37,171 nucleotides of DNA, taken from CAYRML01 sp964425485 (GTDB lineage Bacteria > Bacillota > Dehalobacteriia > UBA4068). Positions 24,232 through 31,937 of the stretch are shown piece after piece; the stretch's first letter is position 1; each line of letters begins with the position of its first letter. The DNA is taken from the NCBI GenBank assembly GCA_964425485.1, contig CAYRML010000007.1, forward strand, positions 1-37,171, in the 5' to 3' direction. Under the pieces are notes generated by a model. The model ran no database searches. It had not been told where the DNA came from and saw only the letters and a program-made list of their open reading frames with translations. Both the position numbers and the translations under genes were made by a program.

Positions 24232-25041
24232 TTATTTTATATCGACAGCAGAAGAATCATTCAATTTTATATTATACTTATTATCTTCTATTTTACAGAA
24301 AAAATCTATGGCTGCGATTATTTGTGGCATATCCACACGAGTATTTTTACAAGGTCCGTTCGGTTTAAGATTTTTTACGGCCAAACCGGGCAAATTCCCG
24401 ATATCTATAATACCCGAGGCCAGCTCCCGCTCACAAGCTACAGCAATCACCGCTTTCGGCTTGTAATATTTAAGGCAATTACGAGCAACGGAGCCGCCGG
24501 TGGCAACTACGGCATTGATGCCCAGCCCATTTTTAATCTTCAATATATCACCAATATCGCATTGGCCACAGCATTTGCAATTGCTGATATCTTCCGTCAC
24601 CCTCACGGTACAATTGCTGTTTTGCAGGCAATGGGGGGTCAAAAGCACAATCTCCTGCGGTTTTAGACGCAGATTAAGAGAGTGTACCAGTTGATTATTT
24701 ATTTCTACAAAAGAGGATCTTATATCATCAACATCAATGCCGAATATTCTGCCTATGAAAATAGCCAAAGGATACAGCTTCAGCGCACCACGCAAAAACA
24801 TTCTGCCGGGCGCAGCCAACGATTTTTTGCGCCAGATAGAAACAGAGACAAAAAGTATGCCCAATCCCGCATATATCAGCAGTACGGCAAGAGCCAATCC
24901 GATAATCATCATCACTGTTTGAAAAAATGAATTTTCCGGGTTTAAGGAAAAATAGATAAAGAAAGATGAGCAGGCAGCAAGAAAAATTACACTGACCACC
25001 AAAAGGCCCATAAAAACTCTTTTTCCGCTTTGTTTTACCAT
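24232..25041 (-). CDS. DUF116 domain-containing protein
   Basis: A 269-residue protein with two N-terminal transmembrane helices (about residues 8-30 and 38-65) and a cytoplasmic DUF116 domain from about residue 110. The domain is cysteine-rich: TPHCLQNSNC, then NCKCCGQCDIGD, and VACERELASG and NGPCKNTRVD further on. This pattern suggests an Fe-S or other metal centre, which is inference. Family members sit next to fmt, def and priA in many Firmicutes, as here. No biochemical function is known to me. AGAGGG precedes the ATG. Confidence 0.88.
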   Translation of the reverse strand: MVKQSGKRVFMGLLVVSVIFLAACSSFFIYFSLNPENSFFQTVMMIIGLALAVLLIYAGLGILFVSVSIWRKKSLAAPGRMFLRGALKLYPLAIFIGRIFGIDVDDIRSSFVEINNQLVHSLNLRLKPQEIVLLTPHCLQNSNCTVRVTEDISNCKCCGQCDIGDILKIKNGLGINAVVATGGSVARNCLKYYKPKAVIAVACERELASGIIDIGNLPGLAVKNLKPNGPCKNTRVDMPQIIAAIDFFCKIEDNKYNIKLNDSSAVDIK

Positions 25042-25067
25042 CTTTCCCTCTCTTGATAAAAAGCTCT

Positions 25068-26000
25068 CTATCCCAACATATCTCCTATATTGATAGAATA
25101 ACCGCGGCAGAAATCAGCCACATCCATGATGTTTTTGCCGGCCAACTGCACTTTTTTTATAGCAACGGATCCCAAAGACGAAGAGACAATCAACCCTTTT
25201 TCCTTATCGATAGCCAAAACCCTTCCCGGTTCTCCTCTCAGCCATTGGATATTGGCAGCTTCATGTATCTTCAGTCTTTTATTTTTATATATAGTATACG
25301 CACCCGGCCAAGGCGATAATCCTCTAATCTGGTCATGAACTTCCTGCGCTGTTTTATGCCAGTCGATCAATTCATGCTCTTTGGTCAGCATAGGGGCATA
25401 GGAAGCCAAAGAATCATTCTGAGGCAAGCGCTGGGCCTGGTTATTTTCTATATCCTGTAAAGTTTTGACCAACAGATCGGCGCCTAGTGAAGCTAGTTTA
25501 TCATGCAGGATGCCGGTGCTATCGTTCTCCCCGATCTCACACTCGGCTTTGAGTATCATATCACCGGTGTCCATGCCCTCGTTCATGTACATGGTTGTGA
25601 CGCCGGTGATTTTCTCCCCCTTGATAATAGCCCAATGGATGGGGGCTGCTCCTCTATAAGCCGGCAACAGTGAAGCATGAAGATTAATCGCCCCCAGGGG
25701 AGCCATTTCTAAAAGCGGTTTTCTCAGCAATTGGCCAAAAGCAACCACCACCAAAATATCCGGATGCCAGGCCTTGATAGATTTTACGGCTTCATCACCG
25801 TTGACATTATGCGGCTGGATAAGCGGTATTTGATGTTTGAGAGCCACTTCCTTGACCGGAGTTGCGGCCAAATGCTTGCCGCGTCCCTTTTGCCGGTCAG
25901 GCTGGGTGACAACACCAACCACTTGGTAGCCAGCTGCCAGTAATGCTTTCAGCGGCAAAACAGCAAAATCGGGACTGCCCATATAAACTATACGCTTCAT
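25068..26000 (-). CDS. fmt: Methionyl-tRNA formyltransferase
   Basis: Formylates initiator methionyl-tRNA from 10-formyl-tetrahydrofolate. The 310-residue protein has MGSPDFAV, VTQPDRQKGRGK, the catalytic INLHASLLPAYRGAAPIHWAI and the EGMDTGDM segment. A C-terminal OB-like domain is present (about 205-310). The ATG overlaps the def stop codon (ATGA), so the formylation and deformylation genes are translationally coupled. Confidence 0.97.
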   Translation of the reverse strand: MKRIVYMGSPDFAVLPLKALLAAGYQVVGVVTQPDRQKGRGKHLAATPVKEVALKHQIPLIQPHNVNGDEAVKSIKAWHPDILVVVAFGQLLRKPLLEMAPLGAINLHASLLPAYRGAAPIHWAIIKGEKITGVTTMYMNEGMDTGDMILKAECEIGENDSTGILHDKLASLGADLLVKTLQDIENNQAQRLPQNDSLASYAPMLTKEHELIDWHKTAQEVHDQIRGLSPWPGAYTIYKNKRLKIHEAANIQWLRGEPGRVLAIDKEKGLIVSSSLGSVAIKKVQLAGKNIMDVADFCRGYSINIGDMLG

Positions 26001-26452
26001 ATAATTTCTTCCTCCGTCATGATATCGATATAAAGCCTGCCGTTCAGATGATCCAGCTCATGCTGGATAGCACGGGCAAAAAGATCCTTGGCTTTGATCG
26101 TGAACTCCTTACCGTCTCTGTCCTGGGCTGTGACCTTTACTTCCTTGGCCCGCTCTACCAACCCTTGGCGTCCAGGTATGCTGAAGCAGGCTTCGGAATC
26201 GATTTCCTTCCCTTTGGTTTTATTAATAACAGGGTTTATGAATTCTATAACACCTTCCCCCACATCTACAATGAATAATCTTTTGCTGACGCCCACCTGT
26301 GGTGCTGCCAGACCTACGCCCTTGAGTTCCGCCAGCGTGGCCTTCATATCGTCTAAAAGTTTAGCAAGGCTTTCGTCAAATCTTTTTACCTCCATCGCCG
26401 TCTGGCGCAAAATAGGATCGCCAACTTCTGTTATCTGTCTAATATTAGACAT
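25997..26452 (-). CDS. def: Peptide deformylase
   Basis: Removes the formyl group from nascent proteins, using Fe2+ or a related metal. The three family motifs are present: GVGLAAPQVG (about 45-54), EACFS with the metal ligand Cys89, and HELDH with ligands His131 and His135 and catalytic Glu132. The middle motif is normally EGCLS, so two non-ligand positions differ. The length of 151 residues is normal. It lies between priA and fmt, in the common priA-def-fmt order. Confidence 0.96.
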   Translation of the reverse strand: MSNIRQITEVGDPILRQTAMEVKRFDESLAKLLDDMKATLAELKGVGLAAPQVGVSKRLFIVDVGEGVIEFINPVINKTKGKEIDSEACFSIPGRQGLVERAKEVKVTAQDRDGKEFTIKAKDLFARAIQHELDHLNGRLYIDIMTEEEII

Positions 26453-26542
26453 TACCTAGCCCCCTTGATACAATTTGCTTGATTTTATATATCGTTATTA
26501 AATTTTATTATACTATATGATTGGCTTCAAAGACAACTGCTG

Positions 26543-28741
26543 TCACATCATATTTAGCGGATCGACATCAATATGTAGGAAAACTTCCTCTCTAATACCT
26601 TCCTGCTCTTTTGTTTTTTGCCAGCAATCTTTAAGTCTTTCTTTGCCAGATTGATCCTGAGGCAGCTTTAATAATATTTGAAAACGAAAATGATCTTTGA
26701 TCTTTTCCCAAGGCGCCGGCGCTGGTCCCAGCACCACCTCATTGCCCAGATCCATCCGGCAATAGGCCGCCATAACTTCGGCTGCCCGTGCCGCTTTTCC
26801 CTGCTGGGATGAGATGAGCAAAAGCCGGATCAAGCTGCAAAAAGGCGGGTACACAAGCTCTTTTCTGCGCTCGATCTCCCGCTCATAGAAAAGTTCATAA
26901 TCCTGATCGGCGGCCGCTTGGATGATGAACGATTGAGGGCTGTAGGTTTGGATCACGGCCCGTCCCCGCTTATCGCGGCGACCGGCACGTCCTAAAAATT
27001 GGGTCAGAAGCTGAAAAGTTCGTTCTCCCGCCCGCCAATCCGGCAGATGCAAACCAGTATCCGCCGTGATAACTCCGGCCAATGCTATATCAGGAAAATC
27101 AAGGCCTTTAGCCACCATTTGCGTGCCGACCAAAATATCGGTCTCCTTAGACAGCATAGAACGGAAAACCTGCTCATAGCTGCCCCTTTTTGCCATAATA
27201 TCATGATCCAGCCGCGCCACCTTGGCCCATGGGAAGAGCTTTTGCACCTCATCAACTACCCTTTGTGTGCCTGTGCCAAAATAGCGGATATTTTTGCTGC
27301 CGCAGCTGGGGCAAATTGCCGGCGGATCGGCCAAGGCCCCGCAATAGTGGCATTTTAGCCGCCCCTCCTTGCTGTGATAAGCCATAGGCAAATCACAATG
27401 CGGGCAGGTTATGACATGGCCACAGTGGCGGCAGGAATAGAAAGTATAATAGCCTCTTCTATTTAGAAAGAGGATTGTTTGTTCATTTTGTTCCAATGTC
27501 GAGGCAATTTTTTTTTGCAACAAATCGCTGAGTACTGAACGGTTGCCTTTTTGCAGCTCCTGCCTCATATCAACTATCTGCACCTTAGGTAAAGGCGCAC
27601 TATAATAGCGCCAAGGCAGGCAAGCCAAGGCATATTTGCCACATTGGGCAGCATAAAAGCTCTCCACGGAAGGCGTGGCGCTGCCTAAAAGCAATTGCGC
27701 ATCTTCCAACCAGCAGCGCATCTCTGCTATCGTGCGGGCATGGAATCGAGGCATATTATCTTGTTTATAGCTGGTCTCCTGCTCCTCATCCATGATCAGA
27801 AGGCCCAGATTTTGTAAAGGCGCAAAAACAGCCGAACGCGCCCCCACCACCACCGGGTATTGGCCTTCGGCTATGGCATGCCAGGTCTTACGTCTTTCTG
27901 CTGGCGTTAGACCACTATGTAACAGGGCTATGGGTAATTGCAAACGCCGCTGTAAAAAATCGATTATCTGGGAAGAGAGAACGATTTCCGGTACTAAAAG
28001 CAGACATTGCTTGCCTTCGGCTACTGTTTTTTCAATCAGCTGCACATAGATCTCGGTTTTGCCGCTGCCGGTGACACCGAATAGCAAAAATGGCCTTTTC
28101 TCCCCTTCCACTTCCCGGCAGATAGCGTCAAATGCAGCTTTTTGCTCTTGATTCAAATCCGCGGCACAGGTTTGATACTCTGACGCCGTCGTTATGATTT
28201 GCCGTTGCTCGACTTGGAAGAAGCCCTTTTTCTCCATACGGCCAATCACATCGGGAGAAAAACCTGCTTTTTTTAATTCGGCCAACGGCACCAAGGATTT
28301 AGAAACCAGATAATCCACGATCGCCTGCTGTTTTCGCGTTGGTTTTGGTAGCGGTTGCTGGGCCAGCGTATAAAATTTGCAGATGGTGGGCTTATATAAG
28401 CGGCCGGTCAGCGCCAGGCCGGCCGGCAGCATTGCCTGTAAAGCCACCACATACGGGCACATATAATACTCAGCCATGAATTTGGCTAATTTCAGCAAAT
28501 TATCGTTGAACAAAGGGCGGTCCGACAAAAGCTCTTGTATCTGCTTCAGCGGAGTATAATCGCTCTGATCCAGCAGATCAACCACCACACCCTCTACAAG
28601 CTGACGGTTGAAAGGAACGTACACCACTGAGCCCCTTGTCACCCGACCAAGGAGCTGAGGTGGTATTTCATAATCAAAAACCCTATCTACGGCCGCAATC
28701 TTGCGATTAACGACTATAGCAGCATATTTTTGTTCCGCCAC
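26543..28741 (-). CDS. priA: Primosomal protein N' (PriA helicase)
   Basis: A replication restart helicase. The GTG start follows AGGGGAATAGG. The N-terminal DNA-binding part (about residues 1-200) begins AAIVVNRKIAAVDRVFDYEIP. The helicase core has GVTGSGKTE (near 222), DEEQ as the Walker B motif and a C-terminal GRAGR motif. Between them a zinc module has CRHCGHVITCPHC and, further on, CHYCG and CPSCG. At 732 residues it is full length. It is the first gene of the long operon ending at rpe, with a promoter 30 bp upstream. Confidence 0.97.
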   Translation of the reverse strand: MAEQKYAAIVVNRKIAAVDRVFDYEIPPQLLGRVTRGSVVYVPFNRQLVEGVVVDLLDQSDYTPLKQIQELLSDRPLFNDNLLKLAKFMAEYYMCPYVVALQAMLPAGLALTGRLYKPTICKFYTLAQQPLPKPTRKQQAIVDYLVSKSLVPLAELKKAGFSPDVIGRMEKKGFFQVEQRQIITTASEYQTCAADLNQEQKAAFDAICREVEGEKRPFLLFGVTGSGKTEIYVQLIEKTVAEGKQCLLLVPEIVLSSQIIDFLQRRLQLPIALLHSGLTPAERRKTWHAIAEGQYPVVVGARSAVFAPLQNLGLLIMDEEQETSYKQDNMPRFHARTIAEMRCWLEDAQLLLGSATPSVESFYAAQCGKYALACLPWRYYSAPLPKVQIVDMRQELQKGNRSVLSDLLQKKIASTLEQNEQTILFLNRRGYYTFYSCRHCGHVITCPHCDLPMAYHSKEGRLKCHYCGALADPPAICPSCGSKNIRYFGTGTQRVVDEVQKLFPWAKVARLDHDIMAKRGSYEQVFRSMLSKETDILVGTQMVAKGLDFPDIALAGVITADTGLHLPDWRAGERTFQLLTQFLGRAGRRDKRGRAVIQTYSPQSFIIQAAADQDYELFYEREIERRKELVYPPFCSLIRLLLISSQQGKAARAAEVMAAYCRMDLGNEVVLGPAPAPWEKIKDHFRFQILLKLPQDQSGKERLKDCWQKTKEQEGIREEVFLHIDVDPLNMM

Positions 28742-28772
28742 AACCTATTCCCCTTTGCTGATTTGTGATTAT

Positions 28773-28801
28773 ATTATAACAAAAATCAGCCTCTATGGAA
28801 A
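28773..28801 (-). promoter_or_regulatory. Probable promoter of the priA-to-rpe operon
   Basis: TTTCCA (28801-28796), 17 bases and a perfect TATAAT (28778-28773) on the minus strand lie between the spoVAE stop and the priA GTG. The -35 box matches at four of six positions. No terminator is evident between spoVAE and this promoter. Confidence 0.55.
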
Positions 28802-28814
28802 GTGCCATCTAGGA

Positions 28815-29171
28815 TTACTGCTTGGCTCTGAAAAAAACCGCGGCAAAAAAGCCGAAAATCACAGCTGCTGCTACACCGGAAGAAACATTGTCTAAAATCC
28901 CTTTGAAAATGCCCCAAAAACCGAATTCGGCTGCGCCATCCATGGCTCCATTGACCAACGCATTACCAAAGCTGGCAATAGTCAAGCTTGCACCCATACC
29001 GGCAAAATCGACCAATTTATCAAAAAGGCCGAAACCACCTAAGATCGATCCGGCAACTACCAGTACACACATGGTATGAGCGGGAGTAAGTTTGAATATA
29101 TCAAACATGATCTGACCTATGAAGCAAATGAGGCCACCAATGGCAAAAGCAAGCAATATCTGGCTGATCAC
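28815..29171 (-). CDS. spoVAE: Stage V sporulation protein AE
   Basis: A 118-residue integral membrane protein of the SpoVA channel, which moves Ca-dipicolinate into the forespore and out again during germination. It has three to four hydrophobic helices and the family segments AFAIGGLICFIGQIMFD and VAGSILGGFGLFDKLVDFAG. GNALVNGAMDGAAEFG and GIFKGILDNVSSGVAAAV complete the pattern. The start is GTG 29171, next to the spoVAD stop, with GGGGAG eight bases upstream inside spoVAD. Confidence 0.94.
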   Translation of the reverse strand: MISQILLAFAIGGLICFIGQIMFDIFKLTPAHTMCVLVVAGSILGGFGLFDKLVDFAGMGASLTIASFGNALVNGAMDGAAEFGFWGIFKGILDNVSSGVAAAVIFGFFAAVFFRAKQ

Positions 29172-30206
29172 TCAAACATCTCCCCTTTCCAAAGCCACAC
29201 CATGAGCTATACCGGGGATACTTTCTTTCTGTTCTGTAGACACCTGGGAAAGTAAGGCGCCGGTGGAGACCACGAATATTTTTTGCAGCCGGTCGGCCGC
29301 CATTGCCTTGGTAAAATGACCATATAAAACGGATGCAGCACAGCCACAGCCGCTACCGCCGGCAAAAACATCCTGATCGGTATTATAGAGCAAACTACCG
29401 CAATCCACATATTGTTCTTTTGTCAAAAAAATACCTTTGTCTTCCAGCAGCTTAATTACTATTTGCTGACCGACACAACCTAAATCACCGGTGATAATTA
29501 AATCGTAATAATCGGCAGAAACTCCTCTTTCTTCCAGATGGGTGGCAATAGTGTTGGCCGCAGCCGGTGCCATGGCAGCTCCCATATTAAAAGAGTCTGT
29601 GACCCCAAAATCTACAACCTTGCCAATGGTCGCCGCCGTAATGCGGATGGGACTGGCCAAATCATAAGATATTATACCTGCACCGGCCGCGGTAGCCGTA
29701 TACTGGCAATATGGCGGCTTTTGCGCTCCATATTCCGTAGGATAACGAAACTGTCTTTCCGCTGTACAGTTATGACTGCCAGTAGCTGCCATAACCCTTT
29801 TGCCGGCATGAGAAGCAACCAACAAGGATGCCAAAGCTAAGCCTTGCATAGAGGTGCTGCAAGCAGAAAAAATACCTAAGTATGGCACACATATATTGCG
29901 AGCTACAAAACTTGAGGATGTAATCTGATTCATCAGATCTCCTGCCAGAAAAAAATCTATATCACCAGAATTTAGACCTGCTTTAGCTATTGCCAATTCG
30001 CAGGCCTTTTGTAACATAGCTGTTTCTGCCTCCTCGAAAGTATCATAACCTGCTCTGTTGGAGGAAAAGAAAAAATCAAAATCGGCTGCCAAATTGGATT
30101 TCTGTTCCATCGTCCCTCCCACAGCGGCAGAAGCCGATAAAAAGGGAGGATGAACAAAGACCCATGTTTGTCTGCCTTTTTGCAGAATATCCGTTGTGTT
30201 TTTCAT
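29172..30206 (-). CDS. spoVAD: Stage V sporulation protein AD
   Basis: A 344-residue thiolase-fold protein that binds dipicolinic acid in the SpoVA complex. Signatures are the N-terminal GRQTWVFVHPPFL, the DFFLAGDLMNQITSSSF segment, FSACSTSMQGLALAS and the TGDLGCVGQ run. GSGCGCAASVLYGHF is near the C-terminus. GGGAGG precedes the ATG, one base after the spoVAC stop. The spoVAC-D-E order without spoVAA or spoVAB is the minimal set seen in many clostridia. Confidence 0.96.
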   Translation of the reverse strand: MKNTTDILQKGRQTWVFVHPPFLSASAAVGGTMEQKSNLAADFDFFFSSNRAGYDTFEEAETAMLQKACELAIAKAGLNSGDIDFFLAGDLMNQITSSSFVARNICVPYLGIFSACSTSMQGLALASLLVASHAGKRVMAATGSHNCTAERQFRYPTEYGAQKPPYCQYTATAAGAGIISYDLASPIRITAATIGKVVDFGVTDSFNMGAAMAPAAANTIATHLEERGVSADYYDLIITGDLGCVGQQIVIKLLEDKGIFLTKEQYVDCGSLLYNTDQDVFAGGSGCGCAASVLYGHFTKAMAADRLQKIFVVSTGALLSQVSTEQKESIPGIAHGVALERGDV

Positions 30207-30207
30207 C

Positions 30208-30660
30208 TTAACCTCCCAATAAAAATTTTATCAGCGCCACCACAAAAGCGGAGCTGAGCCCAAAAACTATTACTGCTCCGGCCAGCTTGAAGCTGTTACA
30301 GCCGCTGCCCAGCACAAAACCCTCACTGCGATGCTCGATGGTGGCAGAGGCAACAGAATTGGCAAAACCTGTAATCGGCACAGCCAGCCCTGCGCCCACT
30401 TTCTGCGCCCATTTATCAAAATAGCCCAGACCTGTAAACAAAGCAGTCAAACCGATGACCACAATAATCACTACGGTGGCGGCATCGGTTTTTTCCATAT
30501 GTCCATACTTAATCATCAGGCTTTGGGCAAATTGGGCGACTGCACAAAGAGCTCCGCCAAAGGCAAAGGCGATGACAGAATTTATAGCGAAGCGGCTTTT
30601 GGGCATATTTTCTTTAACAATCTGCTCATACCATGGTACTATTCGGGGCTTTTTTTTCAT
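30208..30660 (-). CDS. spoVAC: Stage V sporulation protein AC
   Basis: A 150-residue membrane protein, the proposed mechanosensitive pore component of the SpoVA channel. The basic, soluble N-terminus contains KPRIVPWYEQIVKENMPKSR. Four hydrophobic segments follow from about residue 25, including FAFGGALCAVAQFAQ and GLGYFDKWAQKVGAGLAVPI. The end is KLAGAVIVFGLSSAFVVALI. CAGGAGG precedes the ATG. It is the first gene of spoVAC-D-E, with a forespore-type -10 box about 43 bp upstream. Confidence 0.96.
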   Translation of the reverse strand: MKKKPRIVPWYEQIVKENMPKSRFAINSVIAFAFGGALCAVAQFAQSLMIKYGHMEKTDAATVVIIVVIGLTALFTGLGYFDKWAQKVGAGLAVPITGFANSVASATIEHRSEGFVLGSGCNSFKLAGAVIVFGLSSAFVVALIKFLLGG

Positions 30661-30702
30661 TTTGGCCTCCTGATTTTCCTGTTATTACTATTGTGTTACT
30701 AC

Positions 30703-30732
30703 TATTATGAAAAGATATTTGCTACTTTATCA
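30703..30732 (-). promoter_or_regulatory. Candidate forespore (sigma-G/F type) promoter of spoVA
   Basis: CATAATA (30709-30703) on the minus strand fits the -10 pattern of sigma-G promoters exactly. TGATA (30732-30728), 18 bases upstream, only partly matches the -35 pattern. The spoVA operon is sigma-G dependent in Bacillus, which supports the reading, but the -35 match is weak. Confidence 0.4.
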
Positions 30733-30805
30733 GAGACAAATTTAACCAGTTTTTTTCCGATTCTATTTGCAGACAATAAACAAAGAAGAAAAAAGGAGTT
30801 TTCTC

Positions 30806-31501
30806 ATGCTGCTTTTAATCATCAGAACGATTATTCTATATTTTTTAATCCTCTTTATGATGAAGATCATGGGCAAGAGGCAGATAGGGCAATTGCAGCC
30901 TTTTGAGCTGGTGGTGGTTTTGATACTTTCGGAAATTGCCTCATCCGCCATGCAAAGCGCTGCCGCGCCTATCTTAAACAGCCTTATCCCCATTGCCACT
31001 ATCGCTATCATCCAGGTAATCATGGCTATTATCAATCTAAAAAGTGAGCGGCTACGAAATCTGATTTGCGGCAAACCGTCTATCATCATATCAAAAGGGC
31101 GCATCGTGCAAAGCGAGATGACAAAATTACGTATGAACATAAATGATCTGCAAGAAGAGCTGCGCGCCAACGGCTATTTTGATATAGCGGATGTGCAGTA
31201 TGCCATCATGGAAACCAACGGTCATTTAAGTATAATGCCAAAAACAGATAAAAGACCTCTGCAGCCCGGTGATCTTAGCCTGAACTTGCAGCAGGAAGAA
31301 CCTTCTACGGCCGTTATTTTAGACGGGCATATAAATCATCAGGCCCTAAGATCCATAAATAAAAACAAAGCTTGGCTGCAAGAACAGATGAGAAAAAACC
31401 ATATTATAAACGCCAGCGATATTTTTATAGCCCATGCCGATAGTGAGGGTAATTTTTCTTTCCAATTAAAAGAAGCAAAAAAAGGACATAAAAATGCTTA
31501 A
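30806..31501 (+). CDS. DUF421 (YetF-like) membrane protein
   Basis: A 231-residue protein with three N-terminal transmembrane helices (about residues 1-85). The YetF-type cytoplasmic domain follows with RLRNLICGKPSIIISKGRI, MTKLRMNINDLQEELRANG and DIADVQYAIMETNGHLSI. The start is ATG 30806, with AAGGAG nine bases upstream. It overlaps the DUF4363 gene by eight bases and is transcribed away from spoVAC. DUF421 proteins are common in spore formers, and some are encoded within mobile spoVA operons linked to spore heat resistance. A spore-membrane role here is inference. Confidence 0.9.
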   Translation: MLLLIIRTIILYFLILFMMKIMGKRQIGQLQPFELVVVLILSEIASSAMQSAAAPILNSLIPIATIAIIQVIMAIINLKSERLRNLICGKPSIIISKGRIVQSEMTKLRMNINDLQEELRANGYFDIADVQYAIMETNGHLSIMPKTDKRPLQPGDLSLNLQQEEPSTAVILDGHINHQALRSINKNKAWLQEQMRKNHIINASDIFIAHADSEGNFSFQLKEAKKGHKNA

Positions 31502-31877
31502 ATTATATATCATTTTAACCATCAGCATCATTATTATTCTGGCCATATCCATCGGCTCCTTATATTATCTGCAATATACTGCCGATAATCTGACCGTCAA
31601 TTTAAGAACATTGGAAAAATCCATAACTCAGGAGGAGTGGCACTTGGCTGCCGATGATTTTTCCACCACCTATGCCCAATGGAACAAATACAGACATATT
31701 TGGCCTATTATTATCGATCATAGCAAAGTTGCGGAGATAAGCAAAATTTATATTGATTTGCAGCAATCTATCAAATATGCGGATTTGCCGCGAGCCAGCC
31801 AGGAAATACAAACATTGCTCTATCTGGTCTATGAAATACCGGCAACAGAGAAGCTATCTTGGCAGAATATTTTCTGA
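31494..31877 (+). CDS. DUF4363 family protein
   Basis: A 127-residue protein with one N-terminal transmembrane helix (about residues 3-25) and an outward, mostly helical domain. The domain has the DUF4363 pattern TLEKSITQEEWHLAADDF, then YAQWNKYRHIWPIIIDHS and the tail of short helices ending in LYLVYEIPATEKLSWQNIF. It overlaps the DUF421 gene by eight bases, so the two are translationally coupled. The DUF421-DUF4363 pairing recurs in clostridia. The function is not known. A terminator follows directly. Confidence 0.85.
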   Translation: MLKLYIILTISIIIILAISIGSLYYLQYTADNLTVNLRTLEKSITQEEWHLAADDFSTTYAQWNKYRHIWPIIIDHSKVAEISKIYIDLQQSIKYADLPRASQEIQTLLYLVYEIPATEKLSWQNIF

Positions 31878-31881
31878 ACAA

Positions 31882-31909
31882 AAAAAGCACCCATATCAGG
31901 GTGCTTTTT
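31882..31909. terminator. Bidirectional terminator between DUF4363 and glmS
   Basis: AAAAAGCACCC (31882-31892) pairs perfectly with GGGTGCTTTTT (31899-31909) around a 6-nt loop. The two genes converge on it, and the A and T runs suit both directions. Confidence 0.9.
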
Positions 31910-31937
31910 AATTTTAAATTAAGCTAAAGACTTTATT

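Noticed and set aside
26088..26459. 123-codon plus-strand frame
   Set aside because: Antisense to def; no binding site and no family resemblance.
27766..27790. PriA Walker B reads DEEQ instead of DEEH
   Set aside because: DEEQ occurs in PriA of many clostridial-type Firmicutes as far as I recall, and the rest of the helicase is intact.
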